NCBI RefSeq assembly: GCF_002752655.1
Contig: NZ_CP023737.1
Span: forward strand, 1,364,001 to 1,428,000
Direction: 5' to 3'
DNA: 64,000 bases
From: Methylosinus trichosporium OB3b
GTDB lineage: Bacteria; Pseudomonadota; Alphaproteobacteria; Rhizobiales; Beijerinckiaceae
In this document: in pieces, positions 17,536-24,944 of the stretch
Numbering within the stretch: position 1 is the first letter of the stretch
How the letters are laid out: each line of letters starts with the position of its first letter
Notes under the pieces: model-generated
Seen by the model: only the letters and a program-made list of their open reading frames with translations
What the model was told of the DNA's origin: nothing
Databases searched by the model: none
Made by a program: the position numbers and the translations under genes

Positions 17536-17608
17536 CGCGCGAGCGCGCGCCGCGCTGATCTCCGGACATCGAAGGTCAGCGCCGCTCTATTGCGCGACTG
17601 CGCCGCTT

Positions 17609-18028
17609 CTAAAGCGCGGACGCGGCCTTGCGCGCCTTCGCGAGCAGCTCGTCGCTGGAGACGAGCGTCTTGTCGCCCGTGTCATAGACGACCGCGCCGA
17701 AGCTCGTCGCGAGCGCCGCGCCGACCGCCATGGCGCTGACCACCTCGCGCGCGTCGCCGCTCCAGCGAAAAGTGATCTCCACATCCCTGTCCCCAAGCGC
17801 GGCCTTCAGGTCCTCGGGACGCTCGGCATTGGGATCGACCTCGAGAAATTTGATCGTGAAGCCCGAATCCTCGCCGTCGAATGTGCAGGGCAGATAGCCC
17901 GAAGTTTTCATCGGGACATAAGTGTCGTCGATGACGACCTTGAAGCCGAGGCCGTCGACGGCCTTCTGGAGCTCGCTTCGTCCCGGGACGTCCTTGCGGG
18001 CGAGGAACGCCGATTGTGCGCGCGACAT
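17609..18028 (-). CDS. Hypothetical protein
   Basis: The 139-residue protein is soluble, with no signal peptide, metal motif or membrane segment. It starts with MSRAQSAFLARKDVPGRSEL and includes FTIKFLEVDPNAERPEDLKA and DVEITFRWSGDAREVVSAMA, suggesting an alpha/beta fold. Codon use fits the genome. I do not recognise the family. It is followed by der in convergent orientation and lies next to a broken toxin-antitoxin pair. Confidence 0.65.
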   Translation of the reverse strand: MSRAQSAFLARKDVPGRSELQKAVDGLGFKVVIDDTYVPMKTSGYLPCTFDGEDSGFTIKFLEVDPNAERPEDLKAALGDRDVEITFRWSGDAREVVSAMAVGAALATSFGAVVYDTGDKTLVSSDELLAKARKAASAL

Positions 18029-18169
18029 GAGTTGCTTTCCCTTGAATTTCGCCTCGAGCCCGAGCGGCGCGACGCGCCCCCCTCGTCTCGAATCCGCTGC
18101 TCATCCCTTAGCCCAAGTCTCGAGAAATGTGACCGGGTTTTCGACAGCGGCGCGCATCCGGGGAGCTGG

Positions 18170-18550
18170 CTAGCGCCAAGGATCGAGCACAGACGCCTTC
18201 ATCGGCGCAAAATCCGCGATGTTGCGCGTGACAACGGTCATGCCATGCGCGAGCGCCGTCGCCGCGATCAGCGCGTCACACGCGCGCAAATCTGCGCGAC
18301 GGCGGCCGACTGTGTCACATAAAAAAAGTCATCCAAGACAGATCTTGATGTGAACCAACGGAAGCTGAAGCCGTCATTGCGAGCGGAGCGAAGCAATCCA
18401 GAGCCACGGGGAGGGCTCTGGATTACAACGTCGCTTCGCTCCTCGCAATGACGCCGCCCCGATCGTTACGGATTCTCATGACGCAGTAGAACTATTTGCT
18501 TTTTCCGGACGGCGAAGCTCCGAGACGACATTGGCGTCGAGAACGAACAT
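18170..18550 (-). pseudogene. vapC: vapC-type PIN-domain toxin, disrupted by an R2 element
   Basis: Reading begins at ATG 18550 with MFVLDANVVSELRRPEKANS, the typical PIN start with its first catalytic Asp, then stops about five codons later where the R2 unit (18349-18490) begins. Past the R2 unit the C-terminal part resumes: ACDALIAATALAHG and TVVTRNIADFAPMK, ending DPWR at 18170. About half of the central PIN domain is missing, so the toxin cannot be active. The start overlaps the antitoxin stop (TGATG), the usual toxin-antitoxin arrangement. Confidence 0.8.
18349..18490. mobile_element. R2 element, complete 142-bp unit inside vapC
   Basis: The unit runs from TGTGAACCAACGGAAGC to CATGACGCAGTAGA with the internal inverted GTCATTGCGAG arms. 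Length and ends equal those of the 14091-14232 unit. It separates the two recognisable ends of a vapC gene. Confidence 0.8.
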
Positions 18551-18762
18551 CAGAGCAGATCGGGCTTGCGAAACAATCCCTCTGCACGCGGCGGCGCAAA
18601 ATTGAAATCAGGAGCCTCCGGCTGCGCCAACGCTTCCGCGAGCGTCATCCGACCGTGGGTCGCCTCGCGATCGGTGATGGAGACGGGTCCGCGCGCCACG
18701 GCCCTCTTGGCTCGGCTGGTGTCCTGATTGAACTCATGGATCGACTGGGTCGTGATCGGCAT
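18550..18762 (-). CDS. Phd/YefM-type antitoxin
   Basis: The 70-residue protein has the antitoxin N-terminus with a DNA-binding region (SIHEFNQDTSRAKRAVARGPVSITDRE) and a toxin-binding tail ending in FNFAPPRAEGLFRKPDLL. This fits the Phd/YefM/prevent-host-death type paired with PIN toxins. Its stop overlaps the ATG of vapC by one base. With the toxin broken, it is a solitary antitoxin remnant of the pair; the frame itself is intact. The longer reading frame to 18894 lies inside an R2 repeat and is rejected. Confidence 0.75.
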   Translation of the reverse strand: MPITTQSIHEFNQDTSRAKRAVARGPVSITDREATHGRMTLAEALAQPEAPDFNFAPPRAEGLFRKPDLL

Positions 18763-18774
18763 GGCAGGCCTCGC

Positions 18775-18893
18775 AACAACCGGGCCGGCGTCATTGCGAG
18801 GAGCGTGACGACGAAGCAACAAAGGCGCCGCCCCGCGGCTCTGGATTGCTTCGCTCCGCTCGCAATGACGGCCCGAGCTTCCGTTGGCTTCCA
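18775..18893. repeat. R2 repeat, partial copy upstream of antitoxin
   Basis: An R2 copy in the opposite orientation has the arms GTCATTGCGAGGAGCGTGAC and GCTCCGCTCGCAATGACG and the end GCTTCCGTTGGCTTCC, but the CTGACGCAGTAG end is missing. It occupies nearly all of the space between glmS and the antitoxin start, so it must lie in or near the antitoxin promoter. Confidence 0.75.
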
Positions 18894-18928
18894 TACGTTA
18901 CGACAAATGCCGGCCCAGCGGAAGCGCC

Positions 18929-20755
18929 TCACTCCACCGTCACGCTCTTGGCGAGATTGCGCGGCTGGTCGACGTCCTTCCCCATGAACACCGCAGCATG
19001 ATAGGCGAGCAGCTGCACCGGGATGGCGTAGACGAGCGGCGCGAAGGCGCTCGATATCTCGGGCAGCTCGATGAAGCCGGCGAGCTCCGAGGCCGCCGCC
19101 GCGCGCGCCGCCGCAGAGCCGATGAGAATGAGATGGCCCCCGCGCGCGGCGACCTCCTGGAGATTGGAGACGGTCTTCTCCAAGGTCGCGTCCGGCGGCG
19201 CCAGCACGATCACCGGCATCGCATAATCGATGAGCGCGATCGGCCCGTGCTTCAGCTCGCCGGCGGCGTAGCCTTCCGCATGAATATAGGACAATTCCTT
19301 CAGCTTGAGCGCGCCTTCCAGCGCCAGCGGATAGGCCGCGCCGCGGCCGAGATAGAGCACGCTCGACGCGCGCGCCACATCGCGCGCCACCGGCTCGATC
19401 TCAGCCTCGCGGGCGAGCGCCGCGGCCATCTGACCCGGGGTCGCGGCGAGCTCGCGCACGAGGCGCTGCTCGTCTTCTTCGCTCAGCACGCCGCGGGCGC
19501 GGCCGAGCGCGATGGCGAGCGCGGCGAAGACGGCGAGCTGGCAGGTGAAGGCCTTGGTCGAGGCGACGCCGATTTCCGGGCCCGCCAAAGTCAAAGCCGC
19601 CGTGTCGCTCTCGCGCGCGATGGTCGAGGTCTCGACATTGACGATGGAGAGAATGTGCTGGCCCTGCGCCTTGGCGTAGCGCAGCGCCGCCAGAGTGTCG
19701 GCGGTCTCGCCCGATTGCGAGACGAGGATCGTCAGCCCATGGGCGGGCAAGGGCGCCTCGCGATAGCGGAACTCCGAGGCGATGTCGATCTCCACCGCGA
19801 GCCGCGCATGGCGCTCGATCCAATAGCGGCCGATGAGCCCGGCGTAATAAGCGGTGCCGCAGGCGGAAATGGTGACGCGAGACAGCTTCTCCGCATCGAA
19901 GGGGAGATCGAAGGGGAGGCGCACCTTGCCGGCGGCGAGGTCGAGATAATGCGAGAGCGTGCGGCCGACCACCTCGGGTTGCTCGGCGATCTCCTTGGCC
20001 ATGAAATGGCGGTGATTGCCCTTGTCGACGAGAAAGGCGCCCGCCTGCAGCGGCTGCCGGCGCCGCTCGGTCTCGCGGCCGGCGGCGTCATAGAAGGTGA
20101 TCTTGTCGCGCGTCAGCACGACATGGTCGCCCTCCTCGAGATAGGCGATCGTATGCGCGAAAGGCGCGAGCGCCAGCGCGTCCGAGCCGAGATAGACGCC
20201 GTCGCGCCCCCAGCCGGCGGCGAGCGGCGCGCCGCGGCGGGCGCCGATCAAGAGATCCTCCTCACCATCGAAGAGAAAGGCGAGCGCGAAGGCGCCGTGG
20301 AGCCGCGTCAGCGCGCTGGCCACGGCCTCGCGCGGGCCGGCGCCGGAGCGCCGCTCCTCGGCGACGAGATGGGCGACCGCCTCCGAATCCGTCTCGGTGG
20401 CGAAGACATGGCCTTTGGCGGAAAGCTCCTCGCGCAGCTCGCGGAAATTCTCGATGATGCCATTATGCACCACGGCGAGGCCGGCGCTCGCATGCGGATG
20501 CGCGTTGGCTTCGGTGGGGCGGCCATGCGTCGCCCAGCGCGTATGAGCGATGCCGACGAGGCCGGAGAGCGGCGCGGCGGCGAGCTTGTCCTCGAGATTG
20601 CGCAGCTTGCCGCTGGCCCGCACCCGCGTGAGCCGGCCCTTCTCCAGCGTGGCGAGTCCCGCCGAATCATAGCCGCGATATTCGAGCCGCTTCAGCGCCT
20701 CGACGAGCGCGGGCGCGACGGGCTCGCGCCCCAGAATGCCGACAATTCCACACAT
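18929..20755 (-). CDS. glmS: Glutamine-fructose-6-phosphate aminotransferase
   Basis: GlmS makes glucosamine-6-phosphate from fructose-6-phosphate and glutamine, the first step to UDP-GlcNAc for peptidoglycan and LPS. The 608-residue protein starts MCGIVGILG, where Cys2 is the glutaminase nucleophile. IAHTRWATHG and HNGIIENF are class II amidotransferase motifs. Two SIS domains follow (SACGTAYYAG, SQSGETADTL, STKAFTCQ, LGRGAAYPLALEGALKLKE), ending LAKSVTVE. The start at 20755 is fixed by Cys2, although the frame is open to 20848. glmU is not adjacent. Confidence 0.97.
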   Translation of the reverse strand: MCGIVGILGREPVAPALVEALKRLEYRGYDSAGLATLEKGRLTRVRASGKLRNLEDKLAAAPLSGLVGIAHTRWATHGRPTEANAHPHASAGLAVVHNGIIENFRELREELSAKGHVFATETDSEAVAHLVAEERRSGAGPREAVASALTRLHGAFALAFLFDGEEDLLIGARRGAPLAAGWGRDGVYLGSDALALAPFAHTIAYLEEGDHVVLTRDKITFYDAAGRETERRRQPLQAGAFLVDKGNHRHFMAKEIAEQPEVVGRTLSHYLDLAAGKVRLPFDLPFDAEKLSRVTISACGTAYYAGLIGRYWIERHARLAVEIDIASEFRYREAPLPAHGLTILVSQSGETADTLAALRYAKAQGQHILSIVNVETSTIARESDTAALTLAGPEIGVASTKAFTCQLAVFAALAIALGRARGVLSEEDEQRLVRELAATPGQMAAALAREAEIEPVARDVARASSVLYLGRGAAYPLALEGALKLKELSYIHAEGYAAGELKHGPIALIDYAMPVIVLAPPDATLEKTVSNLQEVAARGGHLILIGSAAARAAAASELAGFIELPEISSAFAPLVYAIPVQLLAYHAAVFMGKDVDQPRNLAKSVTVE

Positions 20756-20944
20756 GAGCCGTCTCCGGGCGCTGGAAAAAGTTCGATGTCGAGGCGTTCG
20801 AGCCGGCGCGCCCCGCGCGCCGACCTCTTCGCGCGAAACTCTTACCAACTCGGATCATGAACAGAGCATTAGGGCGATTCTGGGTTTCGACCAGCGGGGC
20901 GATGAGACCGAGGGTGAACCTCTGACGCTCGCGATCCGAGCGCG

Positions 20945-20999
20945 ACCCTGGACCGCGAGCCTTCAGGCTCGCCCTTTCGGCCCGGTCAAATCGACTGTC
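20945..20999. repeat. R1 repeat, single copy
   Basis: GGACCGCGAGCCTTCAGGCT is followed by CGCCCTTTCGGCCCGGTCAA and ATCGACTG. The same end (CAGTCGATTTGACAGGGC in the other orientation) flanks the R1 copy at 31003, so it defines one boundary of the element. It cuts off the 5' part of the gene remnant that follows. Confidence 0.7.
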
Positions 21000-21205
21000 G
21001 TGCAGCTGCGAACGAGGTCGTCAACGCCATCCTGCGCGACCGGAATATCGAAAGCGTTCAAGGGGACCAGTTCGAGCAGATCGTGGAAAACTGTATTTTT
21101 GTGGCGCATGACGTTGACCGACGAGTCGCCAAACTCGAGACCGGATTAGAGTCGATGCGCTTGTACAACCAATTTTTGCAATTTTTGGCCCGGACAGCCG
21201 TGGGC
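21000..21205 (+). pseudogene. 5'-truncated coding remnant, unidentified
   Basis: Directly after the R1 repeat an open frame without a proper start reads AANEVVNAILRDRNIESVQG, later FEQIVENCIFVAHDVDRRVA and KLETGLESMRLYNQFLQFLA. It looks like a natural soluble helical protein rather than a shadow frame, and its base composition is less GC-rich than its neighbours. It runs into a palindrome at 21185 and then into non-coding-looking sequence. I do not recognise the family. A downstream ATG (21083) is in frame but would give only a fragment. Confidence 0.35.
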
Positions 21206-21218
21206 TTGTCCGGGCCAA
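21185..21218. repeat. Palindrome with 12-bp arms
   Basis: TTGGCCCGGACA is mirrored by TGTCCGGGCCAA around a 10-base loop. It could act as a terminator for the remnant before it, but no T tract follows. It resembles a common alphaproteobacterial GGCCCGGACAAGCC repeat. Confidence 0.6.
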
Positions 21219-21286
21219 CCACATCACGCCGCGGAGCAATGCTCGCAAAGCGACGGCGATCGGTAGATTTCTCGGCGCCGCGCCAC

Positions 21287-21331
21287 GAGAAGCCGCAACG
21301 ATTGGGGCGCCGTCATTGCGAGGAGCGCGGC
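21287..21331. repeat. R2 repeat fragment
   Basis: GAAGCCGCAACGATTGGGGC is followed by GCCGTCATTGCGAGGAGCG, matching the left part of the R2 copy at 6148-6190. It ends a few bases before the ferredoxin stop codon. Confidence 0.6.
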
Positions 21332-21339
21332 GACGACGC

Positions 21340-21708
21340 TCAGCTCGCGCCGCCGGGCTCGCCGGTGAATGTCACCAGAATATCCTGGTCGCGCACCACA
21401 TATTGGCAGGCGAGCCGATATTTCGGCGGAATGTCGTCGACCTCGGCGCGTCTGATCTCGTCATTGCTGATCTTGCCCATGGATTTGAGCTGCGCCTTCT
21501 CCTTCTCGGTGAGCATGGCGCCCATGGTCTTGTCGTCGAGCGGCATGACCTCGATGAGGCAGGAGCCGCATTCGCCGTCCTTGCAATCATGCGGAATGGG
21601 AATCTTGTTCGCCTCGGCGACGGCGAGGATCGTGTGCGTGTCGCCGGCGACCGCATAGACGGTGACATTCTTGTGGAGGAGCGGAGTGGAGAAAGTGACG
21701 TCGGGCAT
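21340..21708 (-). CDS. 2Fe-2S plant-type ferredoxin
   Basis: The 122-residue electron carrier has the 2Fe-2S loop CKDGECGSC and a fourth cysteine in RLACQYVVRDQDI, the C-x4-C-x2-C...C pattern of plant-type ferredoxins. It has a 20-residue insertion between the third and fourth cysteines (MGAMLTEKEKAQLKSMGKIS), seen in ferredoxins that serve oxygenases and N2-fixing electron chains. The ribosome binding site AGGGAGA lies before ATG 21708. It is the last gene of the downstream-running strand group after the glutathionylspermidine-synthase-like gene; its partner enzyme is unknown. Confidence 0.88.
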   Translation of the reverse strand: MPDVTFSTPLLHKNVTVYAVAGDTHTILAVAEANKIPIPHDCKDGECGSCLIEVMPLDDKTMGAMLTEKEKAQLKSMGKISNDEIRRAEVDDIPPKYRLACQYVVRDQDILVTFTGEPGGAS

Positions 21709-21770
21709 GGTCGTTCTCCCTTAGCTTATTCTTATTACAAAGAAGAAGGTACGCCTCGCCCGAAGGCGCG

Positions 21771-22925
21771 TCAATCGATGATGGCGTGCGGCAAAAAGCG
21801 CGAGCGATCGGAGGTGACGAGCGCTGCATCCTCGCGCACGCCGAGGCCCGCCGGCGCGTCGCCGACGAGCCAGCAGCCGAGCACCGGACGCTTGCCGTCG
21901 AAATCGGGCAGCAGATGCAGCTCCTGGCGCACATGGCCTTCGGCGCCATAGGTCCCGCCCGTTTCTGCGAGGCGCGCGTCGCCGTCGACGAGCGCGATAT
22001 TGGCGCCTTCGCGCGAATAGAGCGGCTTGCGCGCATAGCGGCGCAGCTCCGCCGCGCGCCCATCACACTCGAAGAAGCAGGGCAGAAGATTTGGATGGCC
22101 CGGCGCCGCATCCCACAGCAGCGCGAGAAAGCCCTTGTTGGAAGCGACCGCTTTCCACGGCGGCTCGAGAAAATGCGTGGCGCGCATCGCCGGCGAGGAG
22201 CCGAATGCATCGGCGAACATCCATTCCCATGGATAGAGCTTGAACAGGCCTTCGATGCGCCGTCCCGAGCGATCGATGAAGACATCGCCGCGCAGGCCGA
22301 TGTCGCCCATGTCGAGCAGCGCCGTCTGCGAGCCGGCCTGCATCGCGCAATCGGCGAGATAGCGCAGCGTGCCGGCGTCCTCGACGCTGGCGCTCATGCA
22401 GGCGAGATGCACGAAGGCGCCATTGGCAATCTCGCGCCAGCGCGCGATCAGCCGCTCATGCAGCGAGTTGAACTGATCGGCGTCGCCGGGCAAACGCCCG
22501 CGCGCGATCATCTGTTCCAGCCAATGCCATTGCGCCACCGCCGATTCATAGAGGCTCGTCGGCGTGTCGGCGTTATATTCGAGCAGCTTCGGTGGACCCT
22601 TGCCGTCATAGGCGAAATCGAAACGCCCATAGAGCGACGGTTCGCGTCGCGCATGGGTCTCGGCGATGAGGCTCCAGGCGTGACGCGGAATGCGCAGTCT
22701 CTCGAGCAGCTCCTCGCTGGCGACGACGCGCGCGATCACCTCGTCGCACAGCGCCGACACATCGGAGGTCGCCTGCTCGAGATCATCCTCGATCTCGCGC
22801 ATCGAGAAAATATAAGCGGCGCTCTCGTCCCAATAGGGCGCGCCGTCGATATGGGCGAAGTGAAAGCCGATGCGCGCGGCGTGCTCGGCGAAATCGGGGC
22901 GCGGCGCGAAGGCGCGCCGCTTCAC
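21771..22925 (-). CDS. Glutathionylspermidine-synthase-like ATP-grasp protein
   Basis: The 384-residue protein matches the GSP_synth family (YjfC/YgiC): YWDESAAYIFSMREIEDDLE, PSLYGRFDFAYDG, LLEYNADTPTSLYESAVAQW, and the nucleotide-binding end YPWEWMFAD to KPLYSREGANI. E. coli YgiC and YjfC lack the amidase domain and their substrate is unresolved. The start overlaps the stop of the Ser/Gly-rich gene by four bases (ATGA). The arrangement with a DUF350 gene and a Ser/Gly-rich gene is like E. coli yjfLMC. The cluster may modify a cell-envelope or polyamine conjugate (inference). Confidence 0.88.
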   Translation of the reverse strand: MKRRAFAPRPDFAEHAARIGFHFAHIDGAPYWDESAAYIFSMREIEDDLEQATSDVSALCDEVIARVVASEELLERLRIPRHAWSLIAETHARREPSLYGRFDFAYDGKGPPKLLEYNADTPTSLYESAVAQWHWLEQMIARGRLPGDADQFNSLHERLIARWREIANGAFVHLACMSASVEDAGTLRYLADCAMQAGSQTALLDMGDIGLRGDVFIDRSGRRIEGLFKLYPWEWMFADAFGSSPAMRATHFLEPPWKAVASNKGFLALLWDAAPGHPNLLPCFFECDGRAAELRRYARKPLYSREGANIALVDGDARLAETGGTYGAEGHVRQELHLLPDFDGKRPVLGCWLVGDAPAGLGVREDAALVTSDRSRFLPHAIID

Positions 22926-23320
22926 GAGCCGCCGCCGTGGCCGAAGCCCATATGGCCGAAGCCGCCGAAGAAGGAACGGATGCTCGATGAACCGCCCGTA
23001 TGCGACGAGCCGGACGAGTCATGCCCGCCCGAGCCGCCGAAGAACCAGCCGCTGCGGGAGGAGGAGCCGCCATGTCCGCCGCCGCTCTTATGCGCGCATT
23101 CTCCCTGCGGCGGATCGCCCTCGCGCGGACAATCGGACGGCGCGGCGGCTTCATAGGCGGCGAAGCCGCCGAGCGAGCCGGCGCCGAGCGCGACCAGCGC
23201 AATGGCGAGCGAGCGCTTGCGCGCCGGCGACAGCGCGAGGACGCCGGGCAGGCCCTGCGGCGCATTGGTGACGACGGGCGGCGCCGCGACGCCGCGACGG
23301 CCGAACTCCTTGGGTCCCAT
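22922..23320 (-). CDS. Ser/Gly-rich protein with one membrane segment (YjfM/DUF1190-like position)
   Basis: The 132-residue protein has one hydrophobic segment (SLAIALVALGAGSLGGFAAY, about residues 37-56), a short cysteine-containing part (SDCPREGDPPQGECAHK) and a Gly/Ser/Phe/His-rich tail (GWFFGGSGGHDSSGSSHTGG and onward). It sits between DUF350 and glutathionylspermidine-synthase-like genes, the position of DUF1190 proteins (YjfM, YgiB) in E. coli. The sequence itself gives only weak similarity by eye. The gene ends with a four-base overlap into the next gene. Confidence 0.65.
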   Translation of the reverse strand: MGPKEFGRRGVAAPPVVTNAPQGLPGVLALSPARKRSLAIALVALGAGSLGGFAAYEAAAPSDCPREGDPPQGECAHKSGGGHGGSSSRSGWFFGGSGGHDSSGSSHTGGSSSIRSFFGGFGHMGFGHGGGS

Positions 23321-23321
23321 C

Positions 23322-23729
23322 TCACGGACTCATGCAGGCGGCGCTGAGCACGCCGGCCGAAAGAGAGACGGCGCCGAGCCAGACAGCGGCGGCGATGGCG
23401 TTCTGCTCGATCGCCGCGGAGAGGCCGGGATGCGCGAGGCGCGCGAGCAGATAAGCGACGAGCTGCGTCGCGAAGGCGACGAAGCCCCAGACGATGAACT
23501 CGGTCGCCGATGTGGTGTTGTGAACCGCGCCGGCCAGCGCGATGGCGAAGCCGATGAGGCTGGAGCCGAAGGCGATGGCCGCGGAAGCGTTGTGCTGCTC
23601 GACGATGAGCGCATATTCGTCATGCGCGGTGAGCCGCGTGTAGACGACGCAATAGGCCGCGCAATAAGCGAGGCAGCCGAGGAAATAGGCGGCGAAGGAG
23701 ACGAGGCCATAGGCGAGATCGGCGAGCAA
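23322..23729 (-). CDS. DUF350 family membrane protein
   Basis: The protein has four hydrophobic segments and the DUF350 motifs YTRLTAHDEYALIVEQHNAS and FGSSLIGFAIALAGAV. It is like E. coli YjfL. I chose the TTG at 23729, because AAAGGAG lies five bases upstream of it, giving 135 residues and a sequence that starts at the first helix (LADLAYGLVSFAAYFLG). An ATG at 23777 would add 16 residues and overlap the acetyltransferase gene. The next gene starts two bases after its stop. Confidence 0.8.
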   Translation of the reverse strand: MLADLAYGLVSFAAYFLGCLAYCAAYCVVYTRLTAHDEYALIVEQHNASAAIAFGSSLIGFAIALAGAVHNTTSATEFIVWGFVAFATQLVAYLLARLAHPGLSAAIEQNAIAAAVWLGAVSLSAGVLSAACMSP

Positions 23730-23760
23730 GGCGGCTCCTTTCGAGTCGGCGCCCGAAAGC

Positions 23761-24345
23761 TTAGCAACGCGAATCAATCGAAGGAAGCCCCTGCTCGCGC
23801 TCGGCCGGCGCGGCGCGGATCATGCGGACCCCCGCTTCGCCCTCCTGGCCCGGCGCTTCGACGAAACCGTGACGCGCATAGAGCGCGCGCGCCGGATTAT
23901 CGGCGAGCACGGTGAGAGCGCAGCGCAGGCCGCGCGCGTCGGCCGCCGCTTTCCACGCCTCCAGCGCCGCGCCGGCGACGCCGCGGCGGCGATGAGCGGG
24001 CGCGACCGCGAGATCGACGCAGAGGCTGCCGTCCGGCGCGCTCCAATCGATGATGACGCGCCCGATCGGCGCAGCGCCGGACTCGAAGATGCGCCGCATC
24101 GCCCCGGGATGGCCGTCACGGAACGCCGCCATGCGAATATCGGCCTGCTGCTCGAGCATTACGGGCGGCAGCAGGGCGGCGAGCGGATGATCGGCGAGGA
24201 ACAGAGCGCGCAGGAAGGGCGCGTCCTCCGGCGCCTCTGGCCGCACGGTGAGCCATGGCGCCCGCGTCGCGACGAAGCCGTCGAAAGCCGCCGCGGCGGC
24301 GGCCGGGTCGAGCAGCGAGTCTTTGGTCTCGGAGTCGTTGGTCAT
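23761..24345 (-). CDS. GNAT-family N-acetyltransferase
   Basis: The 194-residue protein has the GNAT acetyl-CoA-binding motif DLAVAPAHRRRGVAGAALEAW and the C-terminal strand/helix ALTVLADNPARALYARHGF. Substrate is unknown. The start at 24345 (MTNDSETKDSL) is chosen because upstream sequence in the same frame is a shadow of the divergent gene. It precedes the DUF350 gene by 31 bases on the same strand. The N-terminal 25 residues are extra compared with minimal GNATs. Confidence 0.83.
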   Translation of the reverse strand: MTNDSETKDSLLDPAAAAAAFDGFVATRAPWLTVRPEAPEDAPFLRALFLADHPLAALLPPVMLEQQADIRMAAFRDGHPGAMRRIFESGAAPIGRVIIDWSAPDGSLCVDLAVAPAHRRRGVAGAALEAWKAAADARGLRCALTVLADNPARALYARHGFVEAPGQEGEAGVRMIRAAPAEREQGLPSIDSRC

Positions 24346-24384
24346 GGCTTGTCGCGACTTTTCCGAGAGGCTAGAATCACATTC

Positions 24385-24702
24385 ATGTCGATACATGATA
24401 TTGCGCCACGACCGATGACATTGGACGAATTCGTCCCCATGATCGGTCAGATTCTTCTCGCCGACTGCAATCCCAGCCCCGCCGCGCTCGAGCTGGTGAG
24501 CGCGAAGCCCTTGACCAATCACGGGCTGACGGCGCGTCCGCCGTTCCACCTCGTTTTCCGCAGCGCGCCGGAGGTGCTGCTGCTCCCCGGCGTCTACGCA
24601 ATGCGTTGCGGCGAATGGGGACCCGACGCCATCTATATCGAGCAGATGGCGTCGCTCGGCTTCGACGCGCCCGGTCATTACTATCAGGCCGTGTTCAACT
24701 GA
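24385..24702 (+). CDS. DUF6916-like protein
   Basis: The 105-residue protein starts MSIHDIAPRPMTLDEFVPMI and has LELVSAKPL, PPFHLVFRSAPEVLLLPGVY and, near the end, IYIEQMASLGFDAPGHYYQA followed by VFN. I recall this pattern (TLDDF...FSLLFRG...YEAVFN) from DUF6916 proteins, which tend to accompany phage-tail-collar (MdpB-like) proteins. Such a protein is encoded at 31437-32033. The gene is divergent from the acetyltransferase gene and may be the left end of the accessory island. Its function is unknown. Confidence 0.65.
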   Translation: MSIHDIAPRPMTLDEFVPMIGQILLADCNPSPAALELVSAKPLTNHGLTARPPFHLVFRSAPEVLLLPGVYAMRCGEWGPDAIYIEQMASLGFDAPGHYYQAVFN

Positions 24703-24751
24703 TCCGCCGAACGGGCCGTTCGATCGAGGGGAATTGAGCGGAGGATAACGA

Positions 24752-24892
24752 TCCCCGACCCTCGTCCTGAGGAGCCCGCGAAGCGGGCGTCTCGAAGGAC
24801 GGCAAAGGGTAGAGACCTTAGATTTCGCCCAGCGGCCGTCCTTCGAGACGCCGCCTGCGGCGGCTCCTCAGGACGAGGGTTGGGGATTTTGT
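24752..24892. repeat. R6 long inverted repeat
   Basis: CCCTCGTCCTGAGGAGCCCG and GCGTCTCGAAGGAC in the left half are mirrored by GTCCTTCGAGACGCC and GGCTCCTCAGGACGAGGG in the right half. This type of 130-140 base hairpin is common in alphaproteobacterial genomes. It separates the DUF6916-like gene from the first oxygenase gene. Confidence 0.85.
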
Positions 24893-24944
24893 CCTTCGCT
24901 CGATCGCCCTGCGCGGCGTGACGCGGCAGACGAAAGGTCGGCGC

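Noticed and set aside
18884..20860. Plus-strand open frame of 658 codons opposite glmS
   Set aside because: It mirrors glmS codons on the other strand and has no recognisable domain.
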